From Aestuariirhabdus haliotis (GTDB lineage: Bacteria; Pseudomonadota; Gammaproteobacteria; Pseudomonadales; Aestuariirhabdaceae), in NCBI RefSeq assembly GCF_023509475.1, contig NZ_JAKSDZ010000012.1, forward strand, positions 1-64,000: 64,000 nucleotides of DNA, in the 5' to 3' direction. The notes beneath the pieces are model-generated. The model searched no databases and was not told the DNA's origin. It saw only the letters and a program-made list of their open reading frames with translations. The position numbers were made by a program, and so were the translations under genes. Shown here piece by piece: positions 54,601 through 64,000 of the stretch (positions are counted from its first letter, which is position 1; the number at the start of each line of letters is the position of its first letter).

Positions 54601-55323
54601 ATGGGAGTCGAGAAGATGATGAGAAAGGTGCAGATGGAACCGCAATGGCAAGCCGTATTGCAGGGAGAATTTGAACAGCCCTATATGCAGCAGCTGCGCA
54701 GTTTTCTGGTTGAGCAGAAGCACCAGGGGAAAACCCTCTATCCCAAAGGTGAAGAGATCTTCAACGCCTTTAATACGACGCCCTTTGATCAGGTTAAAGT
54801 GGTGATTTTGGGCCAGGATCCCTATCACGGAGAAGGGCAGGCCCATGGTCTGTGCTTCTCCGTACTGCCGGGCGTGCGCATTCCTCCCTCATTAATCAAT
54901 ATCTACAAAGAGCTGCAGCGGGATCTGGGCGTACCTCCGGTTGCACATGGCTACCTTATGCCCTGGGCGCGTCAGGGCGTGTTGCTGCTTAACTCGGTGT
55001 TGACTGTGGAACGGGCCCAGGCCGCTTCCCATCAGAAACAGGGGTGGGAAACCTTTACCGACCGCGCTATCGCCGAACTGAATTCACGCAGGGAAGGTAT
55101 CGTGTTTATGCTTTGGGGCAGTTACGCCCAGCGTAAAGGCGCCTTTATCGATGAAACCCGGCACCTGGTGCTGAGAGCACCCCATCCTTCGCCCCTGTCC
55201 GCTCATCGCGGGTTTATCGGTTGTGGGCACTTTTCTTCGGCCAATGCCTGGCTGGAACAGCAGGGTTTAGGCCCTATCGACTGGCAGTTGCCCGCTTCCC
55301 CGGAGGCGTTTGGCGACCCCTGA
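54601..55323 (+). CDS. ung: Uracil-DNA glycosylase Ung
   Basis: Ung removes uracil from DNA, starting base excision repair. The 240-residue family 1 enzyme has the water-activating GQDPYHG, the [12 protein letters not shown] segment and the minor-groove loop [11 protein letters not shown] with the catalytic His. ATG 54601 has AAGGGG eleven bases upstream; later in-frame ATGs at 54616, 54619 and 54634 are possible because the N-terminus is not conserved. Confidence 0.96.
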   Translation: MGVEKMMRKVQMEPQWQAVLQGEFEQPYMQQLRSFLVEQKHQGKTLYPKGEEIFNAFNTTPFDQVKVVILGQDPYHGEGQAHGLCFSVLPGVRIPPSLINIYKELQRDLGVPPVAHGYLMPWARQGVLLLNSVLTVERAQAASHQKQGWETFTDRAIAELNSRREGIVFMLWGSYAQRKGAFIDETRHLVLRAPHPSPLSAHRGFIGCGHFSSANAWLEQQGLGPIDWQLPASPEAFGDP

Positions 55324-55350
55324 ATGACGCTCGCTATAACCACCAGGTAG

Positions 55351-55373
55351 ACCTGTCGCTGAAGGCGACAGGT
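55351..55373. other. Stem-loop between ung and recC
   Basis: ACCTGTCGC and GCGACAGGT form a perfect 9-bp stem with a 5-base loop. No T run follows in either direction, so it is more likely an mRNA stability element or inverted repeat than an intrinsic terminator. Confidence 0.5.
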
Positions 55374-55448
55374 GAGTGGGTTACTGGCTGGTCAAGCCGG
55401 GTTGCCTCCGGTAGCCTGTAGCCTGTTTTCCTATTGGCCGTCGACTCG

Positions 55449-58400
55449 ATGTTGCAGATCCATCATTCCAATTTTGCCGAATTGCATCAGGCCCTGATTG
55501 CGGATCTGATTCGCGAACAGCCGCTGCGTGATCCCCTGGCCGAAGAGCTGGTATTGGTGCAGAGCCCAGGTATGGCGCAATGGCTCAAATTGGGTTTGGC
55601 GAATCATCTGGGTATTGCCGCCAATATTCGGTTTCCCCTGCCGTCCAGCTTTATCTGGCAGCTGTTCACCCGGGTTATTCCGGATATGCCAAAGGAATCT
55701 GCCTTTAACAAGGAATCGATGGGTTGGATGCTGATGAACCTGTTGCCGCAGCATTTGTCGCAACCGGAATTTGAACCCCTGAGGGGGTATTTGGAAGAGG
55801 ACCAGGGACAACGTAAACGCTACCAGCTGGCGATGAAAGTGGCCGACATATTTGACCAGTATCTGGTGTATCGTCCGCAGTGGATCCTGGCCTGGGAAAA
55901 CAATCAGCCAGGCACTGACTCTGTTATAGAGCAACCCTGGCAACCCATTCTCTGGCGCGCACTGGTGGCGTACAACGCACAGCTTGGCGGCAACAGTGCC
56001 CACCGCGCCAACCTCCATCAACGGTTTATTCAGGCGCTTAAAAGCGAACGATCGCTGGATCTTCCCCAGCGCCTTTTTATCTTTGGTGTGTCGGCGTTGG
56101 CTCCCCAGTATCTCGATGTACTGGTGCAGCTGGGACAACGTTGCGATGTGCATATTATGCAGCTGAACCCTTGCCGGCATTATTGGGGTGACCTGCTTGA
56201 TGCGGCCCACCCCCCCTGGCTCGAGCAAGCCGGTGGTGAAGGTACCTTGTCGAATCCGCTGTTGGCCTCCATGGGTAAACTTGGTCGTGATTATCAGGCG
56301 CAGTTGCACGCCATTGATCCTGAGCTTCAGGTCAATCAGGGGGAGCATTTCGTCGATGTGCCAGAAGATAATCTGTTGCACAGTATCCAGCGAGACCTGC
56401 TGGATTTAAACAATCGCGGTGAGCTGCCGCCGGCGACTCCCTTACCCGATAACAGCCAGCATAAAACACCGCTGGCATCGGATGATCATTCCCTGGAACT
56501 GCACAGCTGTCACAGCCCCATGCGTGAAGTGCAGGTTTTGCACGATCGTTTGTTGGCGCTGTTCGATCAGGATACCTCATTACAGCCGCGGGATGTTTTG
56601 GTCATGGTGCCCAATATTGATCAATACAGTGCGGCCATCCACTCGGTGTTCAGTGCTGGCGTCGGGGATGCTTGCCGGGCCCATGAGATACCGTTTTCGA
56701 TTGCCGACCGGGGCGTGCAGCAGGAAAATCCGTTATTAGTGAGTTTTTTTCAGTTGTTGCAGTTGCCGGGTAGCCGTTTTGAAGTGACCAGCCTGCTCGA
56801 TATTCTCGAAGTTCCGCAGATTATGCAGCGATTTGATCTGCAACAACATGAGTTCGATGAACTCAGGGAATGGATTCGGGCCAGTGGCATTCGTTGGGGG
56901 TTGGATCAGCAGCAGATGCAGGGCGCGGGTTTTTATCCCCAGTATCAAAACAGCTGGCATTTTGGTTTGCGCCGGTTGTTATTGGGGGTCGCCCGGCGAG
57001 AACGGGAAGGCAGCTTTGCCGACATCCAACCCTTTGACGGTATAGAGGGACTGGGCGCCCAGAAACTGGGCAAATTAATAGAATTTCTGGAACAGCTGAA
57101 TCGCTTGCAACAGAGCCTGAATAGCGAAGCAACCGCGCTACAATGGATGCAACGTTGCCATCTGTTGTTGAATGACTTTTATGTATCCGACTCAGATGCT
57201 GAGTACAGTTTTCGCGTAGTACGACGAGCGCTGGAGCAATTGGTGCGGCGCCTGGATGAGCTTGGCTTCGAAGAACCCTTGACCCCTGAAGTGTTTGTCG
57301 ATCATCTGCAGGGTGCTTTGCAGGATGATGGTAACTCCCAGCGTTTTCTTGCCGGACAGGTGAATTTTTGCACATTGATGCCGATGCGATCGATTCCGTT
57401 TCGCATCGTTTGCCTGTTGGGTATGAATGACGGTGCTTACCCCAGATCATTGCCTCCAATGGGGTTCGACCTGATGGCCCTGCAACCGCGTTTGGGTGAC
57501 CGGTCGCGGCGTGACGATGACCGTTACCTGTTTCTGGAAGCCCTGCTGTCGGCGCGAGAAAAACTCTATATCAGCTATGTGGGACGTAATATTCGTGACA
57601 ACAGTGAACGGGTGGCCTCGGTCCTGGTCAGCGAGTTAATAGAATATTGCCAGCAAGGTTTTGTGGCCCAGGATCACAAGCATTTGAGTCATGCCGAGAG
57701 TGCCAAACAATTACGAGCACGCCTGCAATATGAGCATAGTTTGCAGCCCTTCGGCCTCAATAATTATATTCATACATCATCGCCAGACCAGAGTCTTGAG
57801 AATCAAGCTCTTGATCATCGTAGCTATGATGCCCGCTGGTTCAGTGTGGCCAAAAAACTGTTCGACTATCAGCGTTCGGGTATCGCTTCGAGCTTGGCGA
57901 GCTTCTGTGATGTTCCCTTGCCTGCGCCGGAAGGGGAGGACGGGAATGAGCTGGCTGAGGCCAATGAGAAGGCATTCGATCTGGCCCAGCTGAGCCGCTT
58001 TTTTGAAAACAGTGCGCGTTATTTTTTTAACCAGCGGCTGAGGGTTTACTTCGATGATTTGCACCATCTGGAAGAGGATCATGAGCCCTTCGAACAGGAC
58101 AACCTGCTTCGATACCAGCAATGCTCCGCATTGGTAGAGCGGTATCTCAAAGGTGAACCCGTTGAGCCCTGGCGACAACAGTTACAGCTGTCCGGCGCCC
58201 TGGCTCATGCCGGATTTGGGCGTTTGCAAATGAAAGCCTGGGAAGCTCGGGCTGCGTCGATCAGCGAAGCCGTATTGTCGTTGCGTCAGGGGCAGGAACA
58301 GAGTCAAACCCTTGAGTTGGTACTGCCGTCGGGGCGCCTGACCGGTCGTATTAACCACCTGTTTTTACCCAGTCGATTACTGCTATGGCGCGCGGGTTCC

Positions 58401-58841
58401 TTAAGAAATGCCGACAAACTGCGTCTCTGGTTGCATCATTTGCTGATCAACGCTTGCGGTACGCCGACCGAATCCTATCTGGTGGCAGTCGATAAACGAG
58501 CCCACTTTGCGGCCATAGAATCTTCCGGCTGGGCAGCGCAACAGCTGGAGACCCTGGTGCAGTTATTCCGGCAAGGGCAACAGCAGCCTCTGAGTTTACC
58601 ATTGGGGGCGGCGATGGCCTGGGCCGAATCGATACACCGGGAAGCGGGAGAGGAACAGGCCTGGCAAAAAGTAGCAACCGCCTGGGCGAGCAATAACTTT
58701 ACCTCGGGTGATGATTCGGACCCTTATTGGTCTCGCCTTTATTCTGGGGTTGAAAATCTGCGTCAGAGTCAATTTACTGCTCTGTCGGAAACCCTGCTCA
58801 TTCCTCTGTTGCAGAACCTGAATGTGGAGAAAAGCTTATGA
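55449..58841 (+). CDS. recC: Exodeoxyribonuclease V subunit RecC
   Basis: RecC recognises Chi in the RecBCD helicase-nuclease, which prepares double-strand ends for RecA. The 1130-residue protein is collinear with E. coli RecC from MLQIHHSN onward: VQSPGMAQWLKLGLA, IAANIRFPLPSSFIW, PKESAFNKESMGW, DQYLVYRPQW. The start was set at ATG 55449 on that homology; TTG 55434 is in frame. Its TGA overlaps the recB ATG. The protease gene ptrA, found between recC and recB in E. coli, is absent here. Confidence 0.96.
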   Translation: MLQIHHSNFAELHQALIADLIREQPLRDPLAEELVLVQSPGMAQWLKLGLANHLGIAANIRFPLPSSFIWQLFTRVIPDMPKESAFNKESMGWMLMNLLPQHLSQPEFEPLRGYLEEDQGQRKRYQLAMKVADIFDQYLVYRPQWILAWENNQPGTDSVIEQPWQPILWRALVAYNAQLGGNSAHRANLHQRFIQALKSERSLDLPQRLFIFGVSALAPQYLDVLVQLGQRCDVHIMQLNPCRHYWGDLLDAAHPPWLEQAGGEGTLSNPLLASMGKLGRDYQAQLHAIDPELQVNQGEHFVDVPEDNLLHSIQRDLLDLNNRGELPPATPLPDNSQHKTPLASDDHSLELHSCHSPMREVQVLHDRLLALFDQDTSLQPRDVLVMVPNIDQYSAAIHSVFSAGVGDACRAHEIPFSIADRGVQQENPLLVSFFQLLQLPGSRFEVTSLLDILEVPQIMQRFDLQQHEFDELREWIRASGIRWGLDQQQMQGAGFYPQYQNSWHFGLRRLLLGVARREREGSFADIQPFDGIEGLGAQKLGKLIEFLEQLNRLQQSLNSEATALQWMQRCHLLLNDFYVSDSDAEYSFRVVRRALEQLVRRLDELGFEEPLTPEVFVDHLQGALQDDGNSQRFLAGQVNFCTLMPMRSIPFRIVCLLGMNDGAYPRSLPPMGFDLMALQPRLGDRSRRDDDRYLFLEALLSAREKLYISYVGRNIRDNSERVASVLVSELIEYCQQGFVAQDHKHLSHAESAKQLRARLQYEHSLQPFGLNNYIHTSSPDQSLENQALDHRSYDARWFSVAKKLFDYQRSGIASSLASFCDVPLPAPEGEDGNELAEANEKAFDLAQLSRFFENSARYFFNQRLRVYFDDLHHLEEDHEPFEQDNLLRYQQCSALVERYLKGEPVEPWRQQLQLSGALAHAGFGRLQMKAWEARAASISEAVLSLRQGQEQSQTLELVLPSGRLTGRINHLFLPSRLLLWRAGSLRNADKLRLWLHHLLINACGTPTESYLVAVDKRAHFAAIESSGWAAQQLETLVQLFRQGQQQPLSLPLGAAMAWAESIHREAGEEQAWQKVATAWASNNFTSGDDSDPYWSRLYSGVENLRQSQFTALSETLLIPLLQNLNVEKSL

Positions 58842-61800
58842 ACACTCCACTGAATCGGCAGCAACTCGACCCTTTGAATTTGCCATTAACCGGGGTGCAA
58901 CTGATCGAAGCCAGTGCGGGCACGGGCAAAACCTTTACCATCACTTTGTTGTACCTGAGGGCCCTGTTGGGTGTCGGTCGCGAAACCGCACTCAATGCCG
59001 ATAGCATTTTGGTGGTGACCTTTACCGAAGCGGCCACTGAAGAGCTGCGGGACCGTATTCGCAAGCGTATTGTTGAAGCGCGTCAAGCGGTGCTGAGCGG
59101 TGAGTCAACTGATCCGGGCCTGACGGCTATCCTGCAGGCTTCACCCTTTGATGATAGGGAAATCGCCTTGCGCCTCGAGCAAGCAGCCCGTCAGATGGAC
59201 GAGGCAGCTATTTATACCATCCATGGATTTTGTCATCGCATGTTGACCCGAAATGCCTTCGAGAGCGGCATGCTGTTCAGTAGCGAATTCACCATGGATG
59301 ATAGCCTGATGAAACTGCAGGCGATCAATGATTTCTGGCGTAGTACTTTTTATCCCCTGGACGATGATCTGATAGAGGTTGTTCAAGCCCATTGGAAAAC
59401 TCCCCGCAGTTTGCTTAACAGCATTGACCATATGATTAATGCTCATGAAGTAATGATTATTCCTGAGTCGGAAAACGATGATTTGCAGTCGGTTCATGGG
59501 GCTTATCGTCAGCAGCTGTTGCGCTTCAAAGCCGATTGGCAATCCGCCGGGGATGATCTCTTTGTTGTGATTGATAGCTCTGGTATCAAACGCAATCCCT
59601 ATAACAAAACCAATCTGCCAAAGTGGCTGGCAGCGGTGAATGACTGGGCAGCTTCCTCGTCCTTGTCGCTCCCTAAGGAGCTGGAAAAATTTTCGCAATC
59701 GGTATTGAACGAAAAAACCAAACAGGGAGGGGTTCCTCCTGCCCACTCGGTGTTTGCTTCTATCGATCAATTGCTGGTTGACCAGCCGCCTTACCAGTCG
59801 ATAATTCAGCGGCGTGCGCTGAATTTTGTCAGTGAGCATTTGCAGCAACAAAAACAGCAGCGAGCCTTGTTGTTACCCGATGATTTGCTGAGCCGTTTTG
59901 CCAACGCCCTCAGCGGTGAGCGTGCTGATCTTTTGGCAGCACGGGTTCGCGAACTTTTCCCCCTGGCCTTGATCGATGAGTTTCAGGATACCGATCCCCA
60001 GCAGTACCAGATTTTTGACCGGCTTTATGGTCATCAAGGTGCAGAGGGAACCGCTTTGTTGATGATCGGAGATCCCAAACAAGCGATCTATAGCTTTCGT
60101 GGCGCCGATATTTTTACCTATATGAGCGCCCGTCATCGTGTGGATGGCGCCTATAGTATGAGCACTAACTGGCGATCTACCCAGGCCATGGTGGATGGCG
60201 TTAATGCCCTGTTTCGTTTTTCCCGGAGCCCCTTCGTTTACCAAAACGAAATTACCTATGACCAGGTTAGTGCCGCAGGTAAAGCCGATAGCAAGCCTTT
60301 GCGAATTGACGGGCAGGTACTCAAGGGATTAACAATCTGGCAGCATCCTTCGGGGGATGATGAAGTCAGTGCCGACGAGATTAAACAGGTGTTTGCCCGA
60401 TCGACAGCGCTGGAGATCAGCCGCTTATTGAATGCTGCCTACGCCGGGGACACCAGTATTGGTGATGGAAGTGATGGCGAGCGCGCTTTGCAACCGGGTG
60501 ATATTGCCATTTTGGTGCGCTCCCGATTCGAGGCTGCGACGGTTCGATCCGCTCTGGCCCAGCAACAGATCGATGCGGTGTTTCTCAGCCGGGACCGGGT
60601 CTTCGAAACTCGAGTAGCGCAAGATCTGTATCGCTTGTTGCTGGCGGTCAATGATCCCTCAAATGAGCGGCAATTCAATGCCGCACTGGCCACCGGGCTG
60701 TTGGGTTACAGCGCAGGCTATCTGGATCAATTGTCCCGCAATGAACAGCGTTGGGAAGCAACCCAACAACATTTTCTTGACGCCAGGGAGCAGTGGTACA
60801 AGAGCGGTGTGCTCCCCATGTTGTACCAGCTGATGCGCAAGCTGGAGATCGCCGAGTCTCTCATTGCCCGTGACGCGGGGGAACGGGACCTGACCGATCT
60901 TTTGCATCTGGGCGAGCTGTTGCAACAAGCGAGCATGGAGGTTGAAGGTGAGCACGGACTATTGCGCTGGTTCGCGCAGCAGCTTAGCGAAGAAGGCGAA
61001 GCCGGTGAAGCACAGCAGCTGCGTCTGGAAAGTGATCGCAAACTGGTCAAAATAGTGACGATCCATCGCAGTAAAGGGCTCGAATACGGCGTCGTTTTTG
61101 TGCCTTTTATCTGTTGTTACAGCGAAACAAAAAGCACCCGATACCACAAAAACGGGCAAAGTATCTGGGATCTTGCCGGTAGCGAAGAAGCGGTCGAAAA
61201 TGCTCAGCGTGAGCGCCTCGCAGAAGATCTGCGACTCCTCTATGTGGCCCTGACCCGCGCCATTCATGCTTGCTATATAGGAGCTGCTAACCTGAAAGGC
61301 CGACAGCCCGTGCGACTGGCCGGCAGTGCTTTTGGTTATCTTCTCAATAGCTCGGCGGCGGGCACCCTGGAAGGTGATGGTATGACTGGCCAGCTGCAGC
61401 GTTTGCAACAGCAAGCGGTGCAATGGTATGGACAGGGCGCGGTGCACCTTGCCCCTGCACCACTGGACAGCTGTTCACCGGTGATACCGCCAGAGCCTGA
61501 TTTGCCGGAGCTCGAGCTGCGCAGTTTTCGCGGGCAGATTGCCCGTGATTGGCGAATCGGCAGTTATTCGGCTCTGTTGACCCCTCATCGTTCCACGCGA
61601 GCCGAATTGCCAGGTTATGCGGTGGAGCTGCAGGATGAGTCGATGGACCAGCCTGTAACGGCGCTGTCCCCTGTTGAAAGCCTGAATGCCTTCAGCTTCC
61701 CCCGCGGCGCTGAAGCCGGTACCTTCCTGCACGAACTGTTTGAAAATATTGAATTTGATAAGGCGAATTCAGAGTTACTGGCGCCGATGCTATTGTCCCG

Positions 61801-62431
61801 ACTGCAAAGCGAAGGTTACGATTCTGATTGGCAAGAACCTCTGAGTGACTGGCTATTAAACGTATTGTCGAGCCCCTTACCGGAATTTGATGAGTCATTC
61901 TCACTAAATTGTCTAGGTACTGACAAGATGCGAGTGGAGATGGAGTTCCTGATTCCGGTTTCTCGACTCGATGCTTCAGCGCTAAACCAACTGTTGAAAA
62001 CCTATTCCCACTTGCCGACGGAGGGCTTGCCGGCGCTTGCTTTCAATCGTCTCAAGGGTATGCTCAAGGGCTTTATTGACCTGGTGTTTGAAGCCGATGG
62101 TCGCTATTTCGTGCTTGATTACAAATCCAATCATTTGGGCGATAGTCTGGCCGATTACTCGCCGTTGGCGTTGCAGCAGGCAATGCTCGAGCACCGTTAC
62201 GACTTGCAGTATGTTCTCTACACCCTGGCCTTGCATCGTTACCTTAAAACCCGATTGCCCGATTACTGTTACGAGCAACATTTCGGCGGCTGCTATTACC
62301 TGTTTCTGCGAGGCATGGCCGATGGTAGCGGACAACAGGGGGTTTACTTTGATAAACCGGATCAGCGTTTGATTGAAGCACTGGATGCGCTGTTCGAAGG
62401 AAACAATGGCGCAGGAGATGCAGATGTCTGA
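58838..62431 (+). CDS. recB: Exodeoxyribonuclease V subunit RecB
   Basis: RecB is the 3'-5' helicase and nuclease of RecBCD. The 1197-residue protein has the superfamily 1 motifs IEASAGTGKTFT (Walker A), LIDEFQDTDPQQY (Walker B), GDPKQAIYSFRGAD, and VTIHRSKGLEYGVVF. The C-terminal nuclease has the metal site in GFIDLVFEADGRYFVLDYKSNHLG pattern, with the catalytic D and K in LDYKSN. It overlaps recC by four bases (ATGA) and recD by eight bases. The three genes form one operon. Confidence 0.97.
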   Translation: MNTPLNRQQLDPLNLPLTGVQLIEASAGTGKTFTITLLYLRALLGVGRETALNADSILVVTFTEAATEELRDRIRKRIVEARQAVLSGESTDPGLTAILQASPFDDREIALRLEQAARQMDEAAIYTIHGFCHRMLTRNAFESGMLFSSEFTMDDSLMKLQAINDFWRSTFYPLDDDLIEVVQAHWKTPRSLLNSIDHMINAHEVMIIPESENDDLQSVHGAYRQQLLRFKADWQSAGDDLFVVIDSSGIKRNPYNKTNLPKWLAAVNDWAASSSLSLPKELEKFSQSVLNEKTKQGGVPPAHSVFASIDQLLVDQPPYQSIIQRRALNFVSEHLQQQKQQRALLLPDDLLSRFANALSGERADLLAARVRELFPLALIDEFQDTDPQQYQIFDRLYGHQGAEGTALLMIGDPKQAIYSFRGADIFTYMSARHRVDGAYSMSTNWRSTQAMVDGVNALFRFSRSPFVYQNEITYDQVSAAGKADSKPLRIDGQVLKGLTIWQHPSGDDEVSADEIKQVFARSTALEISRLLNAAYAGDTSIGDGSDGERALQPGDIAILVRSRFEAATVRSALAQQQIDAVFLSRDRVFETRVAQDLYRLLLAVNDPSNERQFNAALATGLLGYSAGYLDQLSRNEQRWEATQQHFLDAREQWYKSGVLPMLYQLMRKLEIAESLIARDAGERDLTDLLHLGELLQQASMEVEGEHGLLRWFAQQLSEEGEAGEAQQLRLESDRKLVKIVTIHRSKGLEYGVVFVPFICCYSETKSTRYHKNGQSIWDLAGSEEAVENAQRERLAEDLRLLYVALTRAIHACYIGAANLKGRQPVRLAGSAFGYLLNSSAAGTLEGDGMTGQLQRLQQQAVQWYGQGAVHLAPAPLDSCSPVIPPEPDLPELELRSFRGQIARDWRIGSYSALLTPHRSTRAELPGYAVELQDESMDQPVTALSPVESLNAFSFPRGAEAGTFLHELFENIEFDKANSELLAPMLLSRLQSEGYDSDWQEPLSDWLLNVLSSPLPEFDESFSLNCLGTDKMRVEMEFLIPVSRLDASALNQLLKTYSHLPTEGLPALAFNRLKGMLKGFIDLVFEADGRYFVLDYKSNHLGDSLADYSPLALQQAMLEHRYDLQYVLYTLALHRYLKTRLPDYCYEQHFGGCYYLFLRGMADGSGQQGVYFDKPDQRLIEALDALFEGNNGAGDADV

Positions 62432-64000
62432 TGCTCTGAACGCCCCCATTTATCCCGACTCCGAACTCTATCGGGGGTTGCTTGCGTTGCGTCAGGATGA
62501 ACGAATAAGCCCCCTCGCTTGGCATTTTGCCAACTTTCTTGGTGAGCTGGAGACCGAGGCCGACGATACGCTGCTGCTGGCCTCGGTTTTGCTCAATCAT
62601 GAGCTGGCCAAGGGTAATGTGTGCATCGATCTGCGCAGCATCGCCAACGATTGTGGCTTGCCATTGTCGAGTTGGCCTGCCGTGGATATTTGGCGCGATA
62701 ATCTGGCCTGCCTTTCCGTGGTGTATTGCGTTCAAGGTGGCTGGCAGCAGGCCCTGGATGCCGATCCGATTCAACAGCCTCTGGTGCTCGATGGCTACCG
62801 GTTGTATCTCAATCGTTACTGGTATTATGAATGTGCGTTGGCGTCTGATCTGTGCCAGCGTGCCGGTGCATCGGTCGATATTGATGCGGAACTATTGCAA
62901 TCTTCCTTGCAGCGGCTGTTTGGACAGTCGCAACCGGGGCTGGATTGGCAGCAGGTGGCGGCTGCCCTGAGTGCCAGTCACCGCTTCAGTGTGATCAGCG
63001 GTGGACCCGGCACCGGCAAGACTACTACGGTGACCAAACTGCTGCTGGCCATCAGTGAGCAATATTTTGTTAACGAAGGTCGGGAACCGCGCATTCGATT
63101 GGCAGCACCCACCGGTAAAGCGGCCGCACGCCTGAATGAATCGATCAAACAAGCCAAGGCCAGGTTAAGGGTATTGCCCGAGCTGACAGAGCTTTCAGAA
63201 TTGTTATCGGCGATCCCCGAAGAAGCGGTTACCCTGCACCGATTGCTGGGCTGGCAGGGCCACGGTGGGCGTTTCCGTTATGGCCGGGATAATCCCTTGT
63301 TGATTGATCTTCTGGTGCTCGATGAAGCGTCGATGGTGGATCTGCCGATGATGTCTCATCTACTGGAAGCCCTGCCCGATGATGCCCGGTTAATTCTTCT
63401 GGGTGATCGTGATCAGTTGGCCTCAGTGGAAGCGGGCAGCGTGCTGGGCGATATTTGCGGCGAGGGTTTGCCGGCCTATGATGCTGAGCAATGGTCACAA
63501 TTGGCCAGCCTGTGTGGACAGCCGGAATTGGCGAAGAGGTCCTCGAACACACCTCATTTTAAAGCCGGGCCCTCCATCGCTTCTGATGACCCTGATACGA
63601 ACATGGAACCCTTGTCGCAACAGCAATTATCATTAGAACTATCGGTAGCCGATCCTGAAAGCAAAACCTTTGGGTCGGCGCATAACACGACAAGCATTCA
63701 TAACAGCATTGCCCTGTTACGTCACAGCTACCGTTTTTCGGATAACAGCGGTATTGGGTGTCTGGCACAAGCGGTAAACGACGGAAATGCCACGACAGCC
63801 CGGCAGCTGTTGACGCAACCACCGGATGACCTGGAACGCTTTGCGATCAGTCGTCAGGGGTATCAGGCAATGTTGGCCCGGGCGGTTGAGGGATACCGCA
63901 GTTACCTGCAACCCCTGGTGGATGCTGTGTCGAATCCCAATGTCGAACACGATCCCGCCTCCGTGTTGGCAGCGTTTTCCGGTTTTCAGTTGCTGTGCGC
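62424..64000 (+). CDS. recD: Exodeoxyribonuclease V subunit RecD, cut by the window end
   Basis: RecD is the 5'-3' helicase of RecBCD. The frame opens at ATG 62424 (AGGAG upstream, overlapping the recB stop) and stays open for 525 codons to the end of the window, so the C-terminus is missing. Motifs seen are SGGPGTGKTTTV (Walker A), AAPTGKAAARL (Ia), VLDEASMVD (Walker B), LGDRDQLASVEAG (III) and LLRHSYRF (IV). Between motifs III and IV there is a stretch, about residues 360-415, that is longer and more polar than in E. coli. The missing part should hold motifs V and VI. Confidence 0.95.
   Translation, partial: MSDALNAPIYPDSELYRGLLALRQDERISPLAWHFANFLGELETEADDTLLLASVLLNHELAKGNVCIDLRSIANDCGLPLSSWPAVDIWRDNLACLSVVYCVQGGWQQALDADPIQQPLVLDGYRLYLNRYWYYECALASDLCQRAGASVDIDAELLQSSLQRLFGQSQPGLDWQQVAAALSASHRFSVISGGPGTGKTTTVTKLLLAISEQYFVNEGREPRIRLAAPTGKAAARLNESIKQAKARLRVLPELTELSELLSAIPEEAVTLHRLLGWQGHGGRFRYGRDNPLLIDLLVLDEASMVDLPMMSHLLEALPDDARLILLGDRDQLASVEAGSVLGDICGEGLPAYDAEQWSQLASLCGQPELAKRSSNTPHFKAGPSIASDDPDTNMEPLSQQQLSLELSVADPESKTFGSAHNTTSIHNSIALLRHSYRFSDNSGIGCLAQAVNDGNATTARQLLTQPPDDLERFAISRQGYQAMLARAVEGYRSYLQPLVDAVSNPNVEHDPASVLAAFSGFQLLC

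Noticed and set aside
55431-56381. 316-codon open frame on the minus strand
   Set aside because: Antisense to the start of recC, with no family similarity that I can see; the recC frame is conserved throughout.

Overview
The window looks like a stretch of gammaproteobacterial core chromosome. Its gene order matches what I know of Pseudomonas and relatives: queA-tgt-yajC-secD-secF, tadA/mltF/purL, corB-ypjD/ffh-rpsP-rimM-trmD-rplS, xerD-dsbC-hom-thrC, recJ-prfB-lysS-tetR, then ung and recC-recB-recD. GC content is moderate. No IS element, transposase, prophage or CRISPR array was seen. A marine Pseudomonadales/Cellvibrionales-type organism is an inference from this layout and from the aryl-polyene-like genes, not a demonstrated identification.

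Layout. 1-2082: tRNA-Leu(CAA) with its own promoter and terminator, and a PepSY membrane protein, all on the minus strand. 2083-8170: tRNA modification (queA, tgt), the Sec auxiliary translocon (yajC, secD, secF) and tadA. 8172-13786: mltF (minus strand) and purL. 13904-14129: a complete small transcription unit (promoter, ribosome binding site, 32-codon membrane peptide gene, terminator) on the minus strand. 14278-20459: a periplasmic S1C protease, a NIF3-like protein, two NUDIX hydrolases, a gamma-carbonic anhydrase, a DUF1289 protein, an SGNH hydrolase and a stand-alone ccmI. 20603-24536: cytochrome c5, a membrane GGDEF protein with a degenerate active site, a CorB-type protein and a YpjD/CcsA-like protein. 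24798-28382: the signal-recognition and ribosome/tRNA block ffh, rpsP, rimM, trmD, rplS.

28548-33090 is the main accessory segment, sitting between rplS and xerD. Six tightly packed genes encode an acyl carrier protein, an acyl-ACP ligase, two hotdog dehydratases, a ketosynthase with a full Cys-His-His set and a short chain-length-factor-like partner. Together they resemble the chain-building core of aryl polyene pathways (ApeE/F, ApeH, ApeI, ApeO, ApeC, ApeP). The ketoreductase, acyl- and glycosyltransferases, thioesterase and MMPL exporter of known clusters are absent from this window.

33129-38351 returns to core genes (a lipoprotein, xerD, dsbC, hom, thrC). 38403-42496 is AT-rich. It has a long non-coding leader with a promoter, hairpins and a terminator-like stem, followed by a three-gene signalling operon: a membrane dCache sensor with CheA-like Hpt and ATPase regions but no CheW domain, a CheY-like receiver and a CheX-like phosphatase. 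42708-52721 holds an AbrB-type transporter, a DUF4124 protein, yaeQ-recJ, prfB with its programmed +1 frameshift, lysS, a TetR regulator, an AIM24-family protein with two small membrane proteins, and an HDOD protein. 52784-64000 has a long-chain acyl-CoA ligase, ung and recC-recB-recD; recD runs off the end of the window.
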